NCBI RefSeq assembly: GCF_003387535.1
Contig: NZ_QUNR01000001.1
Location: forward strand, 744,001-808,000
Direction of reading: 5' to 3'
Length of the DNA stretch: 64,000 nt
Source of the DNA: Paraperlucidibaca baekdonensis
GTDB lineage: Bacteria > Pseudomonadota > Gammaproteobacteria > Pseudomonadales > Moraxellaceae
Shown: positions 18,982-27,707 of the stretch, in pieces
How the letters are laid out: every line of letters starts with the position of its first letter
Position numbering within the stretch: the first letter of the stretch is position 1
Made by a program: the position numbers and the translations under genes
Notes under the pieces: model-generated
What the model was told of the DNA's origin: nothing
Database searches by the model: none
What the model saw: only the letters and a program-made list of their open reading frames with translations

Positions 18982-20005
18982 GTCACGTTATCCGCGGCTT
19001 TATCGCGCCACACAGTTTGCCGTCGTACTGACGCTGGTGGTGATTATTTTGGGTGCCTGGACACGCTTGCGTGATGCCGGTTTGGGCTGCCCTGACTGGC
19101 CCATGTGCTATGGCCATCTCACGGTGCCATCGAGCCCTGAAAGCTTGGCGCGCGCCGAGCAGCTTTACCCTGGCCACGTTGTTGAGCCCGATAAAGCTTG
19201 GCCCGAGACGATTCATCGGTATTTTGCCGCTAGCATTGGTTTGGTGATTTTGCTGCTGGCCGCCGTGACCTGGCGCAAGCGCCGTCTGGCTGACATGCCG
19301 TGGCGTCATGCCGGCGCTTTGCTGGTGTTGGTGTGTGTGCAGGGCGCCTTCGGTGCGCTAACCGTCACCGAGAAGCTGTATCCGCCGGTGGTCACGCTGC
19401 ATTTATTGTTTGGCTTTTCCACGCTCACCGGCCTGTTTTGGCTATTGCTGCGCATGCGGCGTGCCTTCGCGCCCACGGGTGATCGCTATGTGGTGCGGCT
19501 CAGGCCGTTATTAAGCCTGACAATCGTGGCTTTGGTCGTGCAAATCTTATTAGGCGGATGGACGGCATCAAACTACGCCGCCACGGTGTGTACCGAGCTG
19601 CCTATTTGTCAATCTGGGTGGCAGCAAGCGTGGTCACCGGCGGAGGCCTTTAGCCTATTTCATGCTGATGATCAGTCGTTCGAGTTCGCGCCACACTTAG
19701 GTGCGGCTGAAAAAATTACCATCCACGCCACACATCGCATTGGCGCGATGGTGGTGACCGGGCTTTTTGTGCTGCTTATTGCGCTGTTGCTCTTGCGTAC
19801 GCAAGCGGGGCGTTATCGCGTCTTCGCCGTGATCTTGGCCGTAGGGTTGTTCGTGCAGATTGGCTTGGGTGTTACCAATGTTGTTGCCGGCTTGCCGCTC
19901 TGGAATGCGGTGGCGCATAACGTATGGGCAGCGCTATTGCTGCAAGTATTAGTGGCACTGGCCTATGCCATGCATCGCGAAAAACGCTTAGGAGGCTTTT
20001 CATGA
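18974..20005 (+). CDS. ctaA: Heme A synthase
   Basis: Oxidises heme O to heme A for the oxidase. The 343-residue protein has about eight membrane helices. The signature GLGCPDWPMCYGHLTVP follows the first helix, and four His-containing helices are visible (ETIHRYFA, VTLHLLFGF, HATHRIGAM, AVAHNVWAA), as needed for heme binding. The start is a TTG inside the end of the CxxxC gene (eight-base overlap), with no nearby ATG; translational coupling is likely. It overlaps ctaB by four bases. Confidence 0.95.
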   Translation: MVKSRYPRLYRATQFAVVLTLVVIILGAWTRLRDAGLGCPDWPMCYGHLTVPSSPESLARAEQLYPGHVVEPDKAWPETIHRYFAASIGLVILLLAAVTWRKRRLADMPWRHAGALLVLVCVQGAFGALTVTEKLYPPVVTLHLLFGFSTLTGLFWLLLRMRRAFAPTGDRYVVRLRPLLSLTIVALVVQILLGGWTASNYAATVCTELPICQSGWQQAWSPAEAFSLFHADDQSFEFAPHLGAAEKITIHATHRIGAMVVTGLFVLLIALLLLRTQAGRYRVFAVILAVGLFVQIGLGVTNVVAGLPLWNAVAHNVWAALLLQVLVALAYAMHREKRLGGFS

Positions 20006-20904
20006 CAGCTCATATTTCCACCGTGACCATGAATCCAAGTTGGCGCGACTTTTGGGCGCTGACCAAGCCGCGTGTGGTGGCCATGCTCATGGTCACTGCC
20101 TTGGTGGGCATGGTCTTGGCGCCGCACGAATGGCTCGGTGTGTGGCAGTACACAGCGGCGATTGTTGGTCTATGGGCTGGCATGGCGTCGGCCGCAGTGA
20201 TTAACCAGTGGGTCGATCAGCATTACGACGCCGTGATGGCGCGCACCCAAGGCCGGCCATTGGTGCAAGGAAAAGTCACCGCCGCGATGGCATTAGGTTG
20301 GGCAGGCTTGCTGGCGGCGGTGTCAATGATTCTGCTGAGCGTTTGGGTGAACCCGCTAACGGCTTGGCTGACAGCGCTAGGCATGGTCGGCTATGCCGGC
20401 ATTTACACGCGCTATTTAAAGCGTGCCACGCCACAAAATATTGTCATTGGTGGGCTATCCGGTGCCTTGCCACCGCTGCTTGGCTGGGCCGCCGTGACCG
20501 GGCAAATGTCTGCCGAGGCGTGGCTGCTGGTGCTGCTGATTTTTGTCTGGACGCCGCCGCACTTTTGGGCGCTAGCCATTCATCGTCGCGATGAATATGC
20601 CGAGGCGGGCATTCCTATGCTGCCAGTGACGCATGGCATTGCGCTGACCAAAACGCTGGTTTGGTACTACACCATTTTATTGCTCGTGGTCAGCCTGTTG
20701 CCGTATTTGATTGGCATGATGGGGCCGGTGTATTTGCTCGCGGCCGTTGTCTTTGGCTTGGGCTTTATGCGCGAGGCTTGGAAGTTGCGTTTCCAGCCAA
20801 CGGAAGGCCAGGCCATGAAAACCTTTGGCTTCTCGATTGTCTACTTGCTGGGCGTTTTTGGCGCGTTATTGCTCGATCGGGTGATCAGTGTGCTGCTGGC
20901 TTGA
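20002..20904 (+). CDS. ctaB: Protoheme IX farnesyltransferase (heme O synthase)
   Basis: Adds a farnesyl group to heme B to give heme O, the substrate of CtaA. A UbiA-type membrane prenyltransferase of 300 residues with motifs LTKPRVVAMLMVTALVGM (about 17-34), the Asp-rich NQWVDQHYDAVMARTQGRP (about 69-87), and WTPPHFWALAIHRRDEYAEAG (given here in part, WTPPHFWALAIHRRDEY). I chose the ATG overlapping the ctaA stop (ATGA) with AGGAGG upstream. It ends the oxidase cluster. Confidence 0.96.
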   Translation: MTAHISTVTMNPSWRDFWALTKPRVVAMLMVTALVGMVLAPHEWLGVWQYTAAIVGLWAGMASAAVINQWVDQHYDAVMARTQGRPLVQGKVTAAMALGWAGLLAAVSMILLSVWVNPLTAWLTALGMVGYAGIYTRYLKRATPQNIVIGGLSGALPPLLGWAAVTGQMSAEAWLLVLLIFVWTPPHFWALAIHRRDEYAEAGIPMLPVTHGIALTKTLVWYYTILLLVVSLLPYLIGMMGPVYLLAAVVFGLGFMREAWKLRFQPTEGQAMKTFGFSIVYLLGVFGALLLDRVISVLLA

Positions 20905-20925
20905 CAAAGAAATCAACTTTGCTTA

Positions 20926-20954
20926 TTGCCAAGCCGGTGCTTTCCGTGTCTAAT
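20926..20954 (+). promoter_or_regulatory. Candidate promoter of the cold-shock gene
   Basis: -35 TTGCCA and -10 TCTAAT, each matching five of six consensus bases, spaced by exactly 17. The predicted start near 20961 would give a leader of about 100 bases before the csp ATG, long as is common for cold-shock mRNAs. Confidence 0.6.
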
Positions 20955-21062
20955 CAGTTAGCCCGTGGGCATCGTCACCTCGTAACGCTATGTTTACCCA
21001 TTTGCGCCAACGTTTGATGGCAGCACCACGGCCATCCGATACAGCGTTATTTGAGGTTGATT

Positions 21063-21275
21063 ATGTCGCAACGTGAAGAAGGCACCGTGAAATGGTTCAA
21101 CGATGCCAAAGGTTTTGGTTTTATTCAGCGTCAGGCCGGTGAGGACGTGTTTGTTCACTTCCGCGCTATCCGTGGCGATGGTCACCGCTCATTGCGCGAT
21201 GGCCAAAAAGTTGAATTCAGCGTCGTGAAAGGTCAGAAGGGCTTCCAAGCCGAAGACGTCCTGCCGCTGGACTAA
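21063..21275 (+). CDS. Cold-shock protein (CspA family)
   Basis: Small single-strand nucleic-acid-binding RNA chaperone. The 70 residues form one cold-shock domain with RNP1 (KGFGFI) and RNP2 (DVFVHF). The segment [15 protein letters not shown] is shared with the fused domain of the next gene. I chose MSQREEG as the start, with GAGG upstream. It is transcribed from its own likely promoter and followed by a TTCG-loop hairpin. Confidence 0.95.
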   Translation: MSQREEGTVKWFNDAKGFGFIQRQAGEDVFVHFRAIRGDGHRSLRDGQKVEFSVVKGQKGFQAEDVLPLD

Positions 21276-21289
21276 GACTGTTGTGAGAG

Positions 21290-21305
21290 CGGGCCTTCGG
21301 GCCCG
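21290..21305 (+). terminator. TTCG-loop hairpin after csp
   Basis: Six-base perfect stem CGGGCC/GGCCCG with a TTCG tetraloop, 15 bases after the csp stop. There is no T run, so it may be a 3' stabiliser or processing end rather than a terminator. Confidence 0.45.
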
Positions 21306-21319
21306 TAATCATATCTAGC

Positions 21320-21345
21320 GCGGGTTTTTTATTCCCCGCCATTTT
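21320..21345 (+). terminator. Weak hairpin with T-rich tail
   Basis: GCGGG/CCCGC stem with a ten-base T-rich loop, followed by CATTTTT. Together with the preceding TTCG hairpin it could end part of the csp transcription. Confidence 0.35.
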
Positions 21346-21361
21346 TAAATTTTTCGTTACC

Positions 21362-21429
21362 GCATCGGGAGCCGGGTTTTATTTCCTGACGTGCTCGGCT
21401 TTGGTATTGGTACCGTGTTGGCCCGATGC
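21362..21429 (+). promoter_or_regulatory. Structured leader before the membrane/cold-shock fusion gene
   Basis: A perfect eight-base closing stem (GCATCGGG at 21362-21369 with CCCGATGC at 21422-21429) encloses about 52 bases, including an inner AGCCG/CGGCT pairing (21370-21374 with 21396-21400) and a GGTACC palindrome. It ends 35 bases before the start codon. Temperature-dependent control is a guess based on the genes involved. Confidence 0.4.
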
Positions 21430-21464
21430 CCAACCGGGTGATAACCGCGTCGAGAGTACCCGTT

Positions 21465-22073
21465 ATGCGTAGCAAGCAAACTATTGCACTGATCTATTCC
21501 ATTTTAGGTTTAAGTTTCGCCCTCAATGGCCTGTTTATGCTGGCCCTGCCACACCTCTGGCTGACCTTTTTCCCCCTCGCTTTTGCTGAACCCTCTGCCA
21601 ATGCTGAATTTGCTGTGCGTCTGCTCGGCACTGTAGATATTGGTTTAGCGCCGTTATTTTTCTGGTGTGCTCGCAACTTAAAGCGTTGCCGTACCGTGCG
21701 CCTGACTTTGACGATCATCACCACTGGTTCAGCGGCGGTCGCTATTATCAGCATGATCGCCGCCTCAGTGCCATTGCTCAACTTGGCGCCGTCGATTGTG
21801 TTGATGGCGTTGCCCGCGCTGGTTTTGCTGGCTCTTAGCTTCCCGGCGCGTACCATTCGCGTGAAAGGCCCGCGTGAGCAGGGTGAAGTGAAATGGTTTA
21901 ACGCCAACAAAGGTTTCGGTTTTATCACCCGCGACATGGGCGACGATGTGTTCGTGCATTACCGCGCGATTCGCGGTGAGGGTCATCGCACTTTGCGTGA
22001 AGGTCAGCGTGTCGACTTTTATCTCAAGCGTGGTGATAAAGGTTTGCAGGCAGATGATGTGCAGATGATCTAA
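21465..22073 (+). CDS. Membrane protein with C-terminal cold-shock domain
   Basis: A 202-residue fusion. Residues about 6-125 hold four hydrophobic segments with short loops; residues about 137-202 are a complete cold-shock domain (KGFGFI, DVFVHY). By my hand alignment about 40 of 65 positions are identical to the neighbouring free cold-shock protein, including the unusual RAIRGxGHRxLRxGQ stretch, so the domain probably arose by local duplication. The domain should face the cytoplasm, tethering an RNA chaperone to the membrane. I chose the ATG at MRSKQT, preceded by GAGAG. Only three bases separate its stop from the helicase gene. Confidence 0.85.
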   Translation: MRSKQTIALIYSILGLSFALNGLFMLALPHLWLTFFPLAFAEPSANAEFAVRLLGTVDIGLAPLFFWCARNLKRCRTVRLTLTIITTGSAAVAIISMIAASVPLLNLAPSIVLMALPALVLLALSFPARTIRVKGPREQGEVKWFNANKGFGFITRDMGDDVFVHYRAIRGEGHRTLREGQRVDFYLKRGDKGLQADDVQMI

Positions 22074-22076
22074 GCC

Positions 22077-23417
22077 ATGACAGATGCCATTGCTGCCAAT
22101 GACTCCGTCGAGTCGATTGACGTAGATGTTGAAACCGTGAGCGCGCCAGCCGCGCCCACATTGTTTCGAGACCTACCACTACCTAATGAGATTTTGCGCG
22201 CCGTTGACGATCTGGGCTTTTCGCAATGCACGCCAATTCAAGGCCGTGTGCTGCGCTTTACCCTAGCTGGCCACGATGCCATTGGTCGCGCGCAAACCGG
22301 CACAGGTAAAACCGCTGCGTTCTTGCTCACGGTCATTGCCGACTTCTTAAAAAATCCACCAAGTCCTGAGCGTTGCTTAGGTGAGCCCCGCGCCTTGGTG
22401 CTGGCGCCAACGCGCGAGCTTGCCCTGCAGATCGCGCGCGATGCCGAGGATTTAGGCAAGTACGCCAACTTGAGCGTGGTGACTTTAGTCGGCGGCATGG
22501 ACTACGAGAAGCAGCGTCGCCAGCTCGATCGTGCGCCAGTCGATATTGTCGTGGCCACACCGGGTCGCCTCATCGACTTTGCCAACAAACAAGAGCTGTT
22601 TCTCGATCAAGTTGAACTCTTGGTTATAGACGAAGCCGACCGCATGCTCGACATGGGCTTTATTCCCGATGTGAAGCGCATTGTCCGCCTCACGCCACCG
22701 AAGTCTCACCGACAAACCTTGATGTTCTCAGCTACGTTCACGCGTGATGTCCTCAACCTTGCCAGTCAATGGACATTTTATCCGGTCACCGTGGAAATTG
22801 AACCTGAGTCCGTGGCCACGGAAACCGTTGAGCAAAAGGTTTATATCGTCACGGCCGATGAGAAAGTAGCACTGCTCTATAACCTCATCACCACGCAGTC
22901 ACTTGAGCGTGTCATGGTGTTTGCTAACCGTCGCGATCAGACGCGTCGGCTGACCGATGTATTGAAGGCACATGATATTTCCTGCGCACTGCTATCGGGT
23001 GATGTGCCTCAGGAGAAGCGCGTCAAAACGCTCGAAAACTTCCGTGAAGGTAAAATCAAGGTGCTAGTTGCCACCGATGTGGCTGGTCGTGGCATTCACA
23101 TCGATGGCGTTAGCCACGTGGTGAACTTCACGCTGCCTGAGCAGCCCGACGACTATGTGCACCGGATTGGCCGAACCGGTCGTGCCGGTGCCAGTGGCAC
23201 CAGTATTAGTTTCGCTTGCGAAGACGATGGTCACCTGATTCCTGAGCTGGAGTCCGCCATTGGTCGTAAATTAGAGTGTCTTTATCCACCCGCCGAGCTG
23301 TTAGCAGCGGTGCCAAAAGTACACGTTGTGCATGGTGCATCCGGCGCCAAACCTGCTCCTCGTAAGCCGCGCCCAAGTGGTGCAGGCGCTTCACGTCCTG
23401 GCGCTCGCCGTCACTAA
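22077..23417 (+). CDS. rhlB: DEAD-box ATP-dependent RNA helicase, RhlB-like
   Basis: Unwinds RNA; RhlB partners RNase E in mRNA decay in enterics. The 446 residues carry all helicase motifs: Q motif (GFSQCTPIQ), Walker [30 protein letters not shown] box [15 protein letters not shown], and [10 protein letters not shown]. An N-terminal acidic tail (about 1-25) and a basic, Pro/Ala-rich C-terminal tail (about 415-446) flank the core. Motif details fit RhlB better than RhlE or CsdA, though the subfamily call is moderate. Likely co-translated with the membrane cold-shock protein. Confidence 0.88.
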   Translation: MTDAIAANDSVESIDVDVETVSAPAAPTLFRDLPLPNEILRAVDDLGFSQCTPIQGRVLRFTLAGHDAIGRAQTGTGKTAAFLLTVIADFLKNPPSPERCLGEPRALVLAPTRELALQIARDAEDLGKYANLSVVTLVGGMDYEKQRRQLDRAPVDIVVATPGRLIDFANKQELFLDQVELLVIDEADRMLDMGFIPDVKRIVRLTPPKSHRQTLMFSATFTRDVLNLASQWTFYPVTVEIEPESVATETVEQKVYIVTADEKVALLYNLITTQSLERVMVFANRRDQTRRLTDVLKAHDISCALLSGDVPQEKRVKTLENFREGKIKVLVATDVAGRGIHIDGVSHVVNFTLPEQPDDYVHRIGRTGRAGASGTSISFACEDDGHLIPELESAIGRKLECLYPPAELLAAVPKVHVVHGASGAKPAPRKPRPSGAGASRPGARRH

Positions 23418-23451
23418 ACCTCCCCGCTGCATCCGCTTTTTGTGCTGAATA

Positions 23452-23487
23452 CGACCAAAGTCCTGATTCCTCAATCAGGGCAGGTCG
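23452..23487 (+). promoter_or_regulatory. Stem-loop in the leader of the symporter operon
   Basis: Inner perfect stem CCTGATT/AATCAGG with loop CCTC, extended by outer CGACC/GGTCG pairing across a small internal loop. It lies 48 bases before the DUF4212 start and lacks a T run, so it may be a regulatory leader element. Confidence 0.35.
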
Positions 23488-23535
23488 TTACAGTCGGTAC
23501 TAGGCATCTTTGCCTTTTCGTATCGGAGAAAACAA

Positions 23536-23802
23536 ATGGCGAGTTCCAATAACTCTCAGGCGAAAGCCTATTGGCAAGCCAACCTAAGGCTCCTACTTAG
23601 TTTGCTTGTGGTGTGGTTCGTGGTGTCGTTTGGTTTTGGCATTTTGTTAGTGGATGCCCTCAACCAAATTAACCTCGGTGGTTTCAAACTGGGCTTCTGG
23701 TTCGCCCAGCAAGGCTCGATTTTTACTTTCGTGATTTTGATTTTTGTCTACGCGGCAAAAATGAATGCGCTCGATCGTAAATACGACGTTCACGAAGATT
23801 AA
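23536..23802 (+). CDS. DUF4212 small subunit of a sodium:solute symporter
   Basis: An 88-residue membrane protein with two hydrophobic helices (about 16-40 and 55-75). The pattern around YWQANLRLLLSLLVVWFVVS and the PF-type helix ending YAAKMNALDRKYDV is typical of DUF4212 proteins, which are encoded directly upstream of VC_2705-type acetate/solute symporters. It is thought to act as an accessory subunit. GGAG precedes the ATG; the symporter starts 13 bases after its stop. Confidence 0.9.
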   Translation: MASSNNSQAKAYWQANLRLLLSLLVVWFVVSFGFGILLVDALNQINLGGFKLGFWFAQQGSIFTFVILIFVYAAKMNALDRKYDVHED

Positions 23803-23815
23803 TCGGAGCTCATTC

Positions 23816-25597
23816 ATGGATACTCAAACCTGGATTTATTTAATGGTGGGCGGCTCGTTTGCGCTCTATTTCGGTATTGCGCTGTGGGCTCGTGCGGGCT
23901 CAACCAGCGAATACTATGTCGCTGGCGGCGGCATTCACCCCATCGCCAACGGCATGGCAACAGCCGCCGACTGGATGAGCGCCGCGTCGTTCATCTCCAT
24001 GGCCGGCATCATCTCTTTCTCTGGCTATAGTGGCTCGGCCTACCTCATGGGCTGGACCGGCGGCTATGTGTTGATGGCGTTGCTGTTGGCGCCGTATCTG
24101 CGCAAGTTCGGTAAGTTCACCGTGCCTGAGTTCATTGGCGACCGCTTCTATTCGCGTACCGCGCGTATCGTTGCCGTGGTCTGCTTGCTGGTGATCTCGC
24201 TGACCTATGTGATCGGTCAGATGCGTGGTGCCGGTGTGGCGTTCTCGCGCTTCTTGGAAGTCGACATCGAAACCGGCCTCTACATTGGCATGGCGGTGGT
24301 GTTTAGCTACTCAGTGCTCGGCGGCATGAAAGGCATTACGTATACGCAGATCGCGCAGTATGTGGTGCTGATTTTTGCCTACACTGTGCCAGCGATTTTC
24401 ATCTCCTTGCAGTTAACCGGTTGGGCGTTGCCACAAATCGGTTTGGGTGCGACTTTGCAAGGCAGTGACAACGTCTTCTTGCTGCAAGCCGTTGATAACA
24501 TTGTTCAAGACCTCGGTTTTGCGCAATACACGGGCATGGGCTCTGCGACCACATTAAATGTGTTCTTGCTGACCATGTCGTTGATGATCGGTACCGCGGG
24601 TCTGCCTCACGTGATCGTGCGCTTCTTCACTGTGCCTAAAGTACGTGATGCGCGTCGTTCAGCCGGTTGGGCATTGATCTTTATCTCCATTCTTTACACT
24701 ACAGCACCTGCTGTGGGCGCGATGGCCATCTATAACTTGGTGAAAACTATTCAGCCCGGTGAGATCGGTAGCCCAACAGGTAATATGGTCCTAGAAGAGC
24801 GTCCTGAGTGGATGAAAACCTGGGAGCGTACTGGTCTGCTGTCGTTTGACGACAAAAACGGCGATGGTCGTGTGCAGTACTACAACGAGAAAAACCCAGA
24901 GTTTGCTGCGAAAGCAGAAGCCATGGGCTGGAAAGGCAACGAAGTCACCATCGATAAAGACATCATGGTGTTAGCAAACCCAGAAATTGCCAAGCTACCC
25001 GGCTGGGTGATTGCCTTGGTGGCTGCTGGTGGTTTGGCGGCTGCGTTGTCGACGGCTGCAGGTCTGTTGCTGGCAATCTCCTCAGCTATTTCGCATGACT
25101 TGTTGAAAGGCATTTTTATGCCAAAAATCAGCGATAAAGCCGAGTTGCGCGCAAGCCGCATTAGCATGGTTGGTGCCATTGTTGTGGCTGGCTACTTGGG
25201 TCTGAACCCACCGGGCTTTGCGGCGGAGGTGGTGGCATTGGCCTTCGGCTTGGCGGCGGCGTCATTGTTCCCCGTGTTGATGATGGGTATTTTCAGCACA
25301 CGCATGAACAAAGAGGGCGCCATTGCCGGTATGTTGGCTGGTCTGCTCAGCACCGTGATCTACATCTTCTTGTTTAAGGGCTGGTTCTTCGTGAAAGGCA
25401 CGAACATGTTCCCTGACACATTAGATGGCTGGTTCTTCGGCATCTCACCATCGGGCTTTGGTGTGATCGGTGCGCTGATCAACTTCGCTGTGGCCTATGT
25501 GGTGTCCAGCGCGACATCGGCACCACCTGTGCACATTCAAGAGCTCGTTGAGAGTGTTCGTGTGCCACGTGGCTCCGGTACTGCCGTTGCTCACTAA
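23816..25597 (+). CDS. Sodium:solute symporter, acetate-permease-like (VC_2705 subfamily)
   Basis: Membrane transporter of the SSS family, probably importing acetate or another short carboxylate with Na+. The 593-residue protein has about 13 helices; the family signature region GGGIHPIANGMATAADWMSA and the core GGLAAALSTAAGLLLAISSA are clear. A hydrophilic insertion (about 320-395) contains an EF-hand-like DKNGDGRV segment. I chose the ATG 13 bases after DUF4212, with GGAG upstream; the longer frame runs into that gene. Substrate cannot be fixed from sequence. Confidence 0.9.
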   Translation: MDTQTWIYLMVGGSFALYFGIALWARAGSTSEYYVAGGGIHPIANGMATAADWMSAASFISMAGIISFSGYSGSAYLMGWTGGYVLMALLLAPYLRKFGKFTVPEFIGDRFYSRTARIVAVVCLLVISLTYVIGQMRGAGVAFSRFLEVDIETGLYIGMAVVFSYSVLGGMKGITYTQIAQYVVLIFAYTVPAIFISLQLTGWALPQIGLGATLQGSDNVFLLQAVDNIVQDLGFAQYTGMGSATTLNVFLLTMSLMIGTAGLPHVIVRFFTVPKVRDARRSAGWALIFISILYTTAPAVGAMAIYNLVKTIQPGEIGSPTGNMVLEERPEWMKTWERTGLLSFDDKNGDGRVQYYNEKNPEFAAKAEAMGWKGNEVTIDKDIMVLANPEIAKLPGWVIALVAAGGLAAALSTAAGLLLAISSAISHDLLKGIFMPKISDKAELRASRISMVGAIVVAGYLGLNPPGFAAEVVALAFGLAAASLFPVLMMGIFSTRMNKEGAIAGMLAGLLSTVIYIFLFKGWFFVKGTNMFPDTLDGWFFGISPSGFGVIGALINFAVAYVVSSATSAPPVHIQELVESVRVPRGSGTAVAH

Positions 25598-25612
25598 GTA
25601 GTTCCTGCTGAG

Positions 25613-25641
25613 AAAAAGGCTGCCCTCGGGCAGCCTTTTTT
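25613..25641. terminator. Bidirectional intrinsic terminator
   Basis: Perfect stem GGCTGCC/GGCAGCC flanked by A5 and T6, between the convergent symporter and Gcr-like genes. Confidence 0.88.
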
Positions 25642-25653
25642 ATGGTCCAAACA

Positions 25654-27648
25654 TTAGTTAGTAGGCACCGATTCAGCGACTGCTTTTGGCGGCCAAAATA
25701 ACGTCAGTGGCCGCTGTTTTAGCTGGGCAAAAATCTCTTGCAGTAATGGCCACCAGAGCCGGAACTTCACCCCACGAGACTTCAGGGCCAGCATTAAGGC
25801 CAGTGAAAAGCTCACGCCGAGGTTGGTCATGCCAATAGCGGCAATACCTATGCTGCTGATGGCAACGACTTGCCAGCTCATCACAAAGTCAAACGTCACC
25901 AAGGCGTAAGCAAAGTTGGCGGTCGAAAAGGCGATGTGGCGGATATCGAGCGGCAAGCCAAATAAAAAGCCAATCGTGCCCATGCTGCCGAGCATCACGC
26001 CGAAATAAAAATTGCCGGCCAGTGCGCCGAGGTTGTGACGCAGGTATTTAGCGATTTTTTCGCGCCGCCGCCGTGAAATCCAATACAGCGCGCGATGGGC
26101 AATAATCCGTTCGGGGATGCGCGAGTAGATGGCTTTATTGTCGTAGTAGCCTGAGATGATGCCGGACAGAAACAAGAAAAAGCCTGCAATGGCCGCATGA
26201 AAAATTGCCAGGCTATCGATCGGGCTGAGGTCATGGATTAAGTGGTTGGCCTTGTCGACACTGACGGGGAAGTGCCCCAGCCATTGCCACATCAAACCCA
26301 CCGCAATGGCGATAGGGAAGGCGATGCCGACATTGCCTAAAATGGCGATGAACTGGCTGCGGAACACATCAATACACAGGCGCGCTAGATCGCCTAAATG
26401 CTTCTCGGGCCGGTGTGTGCCAATTTGTTCAACGCTCGCGGCAAGATGCGAGGCGGTCATGGCTGGCTGCTTGGTGGCAATGGTGCCATGCAAAATATGA
26501 ATCAGCATGAAGCCAAACGAGTAGTTCAAGCTGTAAACGAGGGCCTGCCCCAATGGCGCAAGCGCTAGGCGCGTGGAGATGATTTTCAGCAGCGCCATGA
26601 ATGCGACAATAACCCCGGCACGAGCGGCTGAGCGCCACATATCAAAAAAACCACTTCGCGATGTGGTGACGTAGTGATCGCCGGTTTCGCTGGCGTGTTC
26701 GGTGACGTTGCGCGCAAGCAGCTCGGTATTGCGCGACATCAGGGCGCGCAGGCTGTGGCTATCGGCTTCGCTGCGACTCATTTGTTTGAGAAAGCGCGCC
26801 AAGCGCAGCGGATGCGAGGTGTTGTCGCCGGCAATAAACTCAAGCAGCAGCTCCATGCGCTCGAGCGTTTGATTCATGCGGACCATCAAGTAGGTCAGGC
26901 TAATGCTCACGCCGTATTGCGCCGAGAGGCGTTTGACCTTGCGAATGAGCTCATGGCATTGATCCATCAGCACCTGCATTTGGCGATGATCAATGCCGTC
27001 TTCGCGGAGCTCTTGCAGCAGCTCACGTTGATGCCGAACAAAGCGCTCGGTCTCATTGCTCAGCGCCATAAAAGGCGACTCGAAGGCCTCCACGGCGGGG
27101 TAATTGCGTACCAGCTCAGGCTCTAGACCCATGGCGCAGACGCGGTGAGCGAGCACACGGAGGGCGTCGAGCTGCTCCAAATGCGTGTGGCGTAGCACCG
27201 CTTTCGGGCGAGCGCCGGATAGCAGCGCCTCAAACACGCGCGCCCAGGTTTCATCGGGGACGGCCTCGATCCAGTCGGCATCTTTACCGCGCCGAATAAG
27301 CCGCGAAAAGGCTTCGTCTAGGTATTGATCATCGCTAATGGGCGGCAGCAGACGCTCGCCGACACGCCGCCAAAAGCCTGCCGCCAGCCCTTCGCTGCTT
27401 AAAATGCCGGTGTCGGTGTAGAGGTGAATTTGTCGGCGACCAACGAGTAAATGGTCAATATAGCGTTGCAGGCCAGCGCGCAGCTCGGGGCGGCGCGAGA
27501 GCAGGCCCAGCAAGGCCTCAAAATTACGATCAATGCTTAGGCTGTCATCGGCTTGTTCAGGCCGCAGTTGCTTGAGAAGGCGCCCAAGTGGGCGGAAAGC
27601 ATCTGTTTCAGGGTCGCGTGTAATCTCTTCCAGTATATCTTTGAGCAT
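25654..27648 (-). CDS. Gcr-type 'site-specific recombinase' family membrane protein
   Basis: A 664-residue protein matching the Pfam family named SpecificRecomb (Gcr of gonococcus). Despite the name, the sequence shows an N-terminal helical soluble part (about 1-320) and a C-terminal half with about six membrane helices (about 335-640), including the conserved GIISGYYDNKAIYSRIPERI. I see no recombinase catalytic motif, so a recombinase role is doubtful; a membrane or envelope function is more likely. It follows bcsF by 59 bases on the same strand, so it may be transcribed with bcsEF. Confidence 0.8.
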   Translation of the reverse strand: MLKDILEEITRDPETDAFRPLGRLLKQLRPEQADDSLSIDRNFEALLGLLSRRPELRAGLQRYIDHLLVGRRQIHLYTDTGILSSEGLAAGFWRRVGERLLPPISDDQYLDEAFSRLIRRGKDADWIEAVPDETWARVFEALLSGARPKAVLRHTHLEQLDALRVLAHRVCAMGLEPELVRNYPAVEAFESPFMALSNETERFVRHQRELLQELREDGIDHRQMQVLMDQCHELIRKVKRLSAQYGVSISLTYLMVRMNQTLERMELLLEFIAGDNTSHPLRLARFLKQMSRSEADSHSLRALMSRNTELLARNVTEHASETGDHYVTTSRSGFFDMWRSAARAGVIVAFMALLKIISTRLALAPLGQALVYSLNYSFGFMLIHILHGTIATKQPAMTASHLAASVEQIGTHRPEKHLGDLARLCIDVFRSQFIAILGNVGIAFPIAIAVGLMWQWLGHFPVSVDKANHLIHDLSPIDSLAIFHAAIAGFFLFLSGIISGYYDNKAIYSRIPERIIAHRALYWISRRRREKIAKYLRHNLGALAGNFYFGVMLGSMGTIGFLFGLPLDIRHIAFSTANFAYALVTFDFVMSWQVVAISSIGIAAIGMTNLGVSFSLALMLALKSRGVKFRLWWPLLQEIFAQLKQRPLTLFWPPKAVAESVPTN

Positions 27649-27707
27649 CTGATGGAACTCATGGGGCCATCAAATAGCAAACAGCCCGAATTAAAGAATG
27701 CCGCGCA

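Noticed and set aside
25654-27648. Mobile element suggested by the family name 'site-specific recombinase'
   Set aside because: No Tyr or Ser recombinase catalytic motif, no flanking repeats or attachment site; the protein is membrane-embedded.
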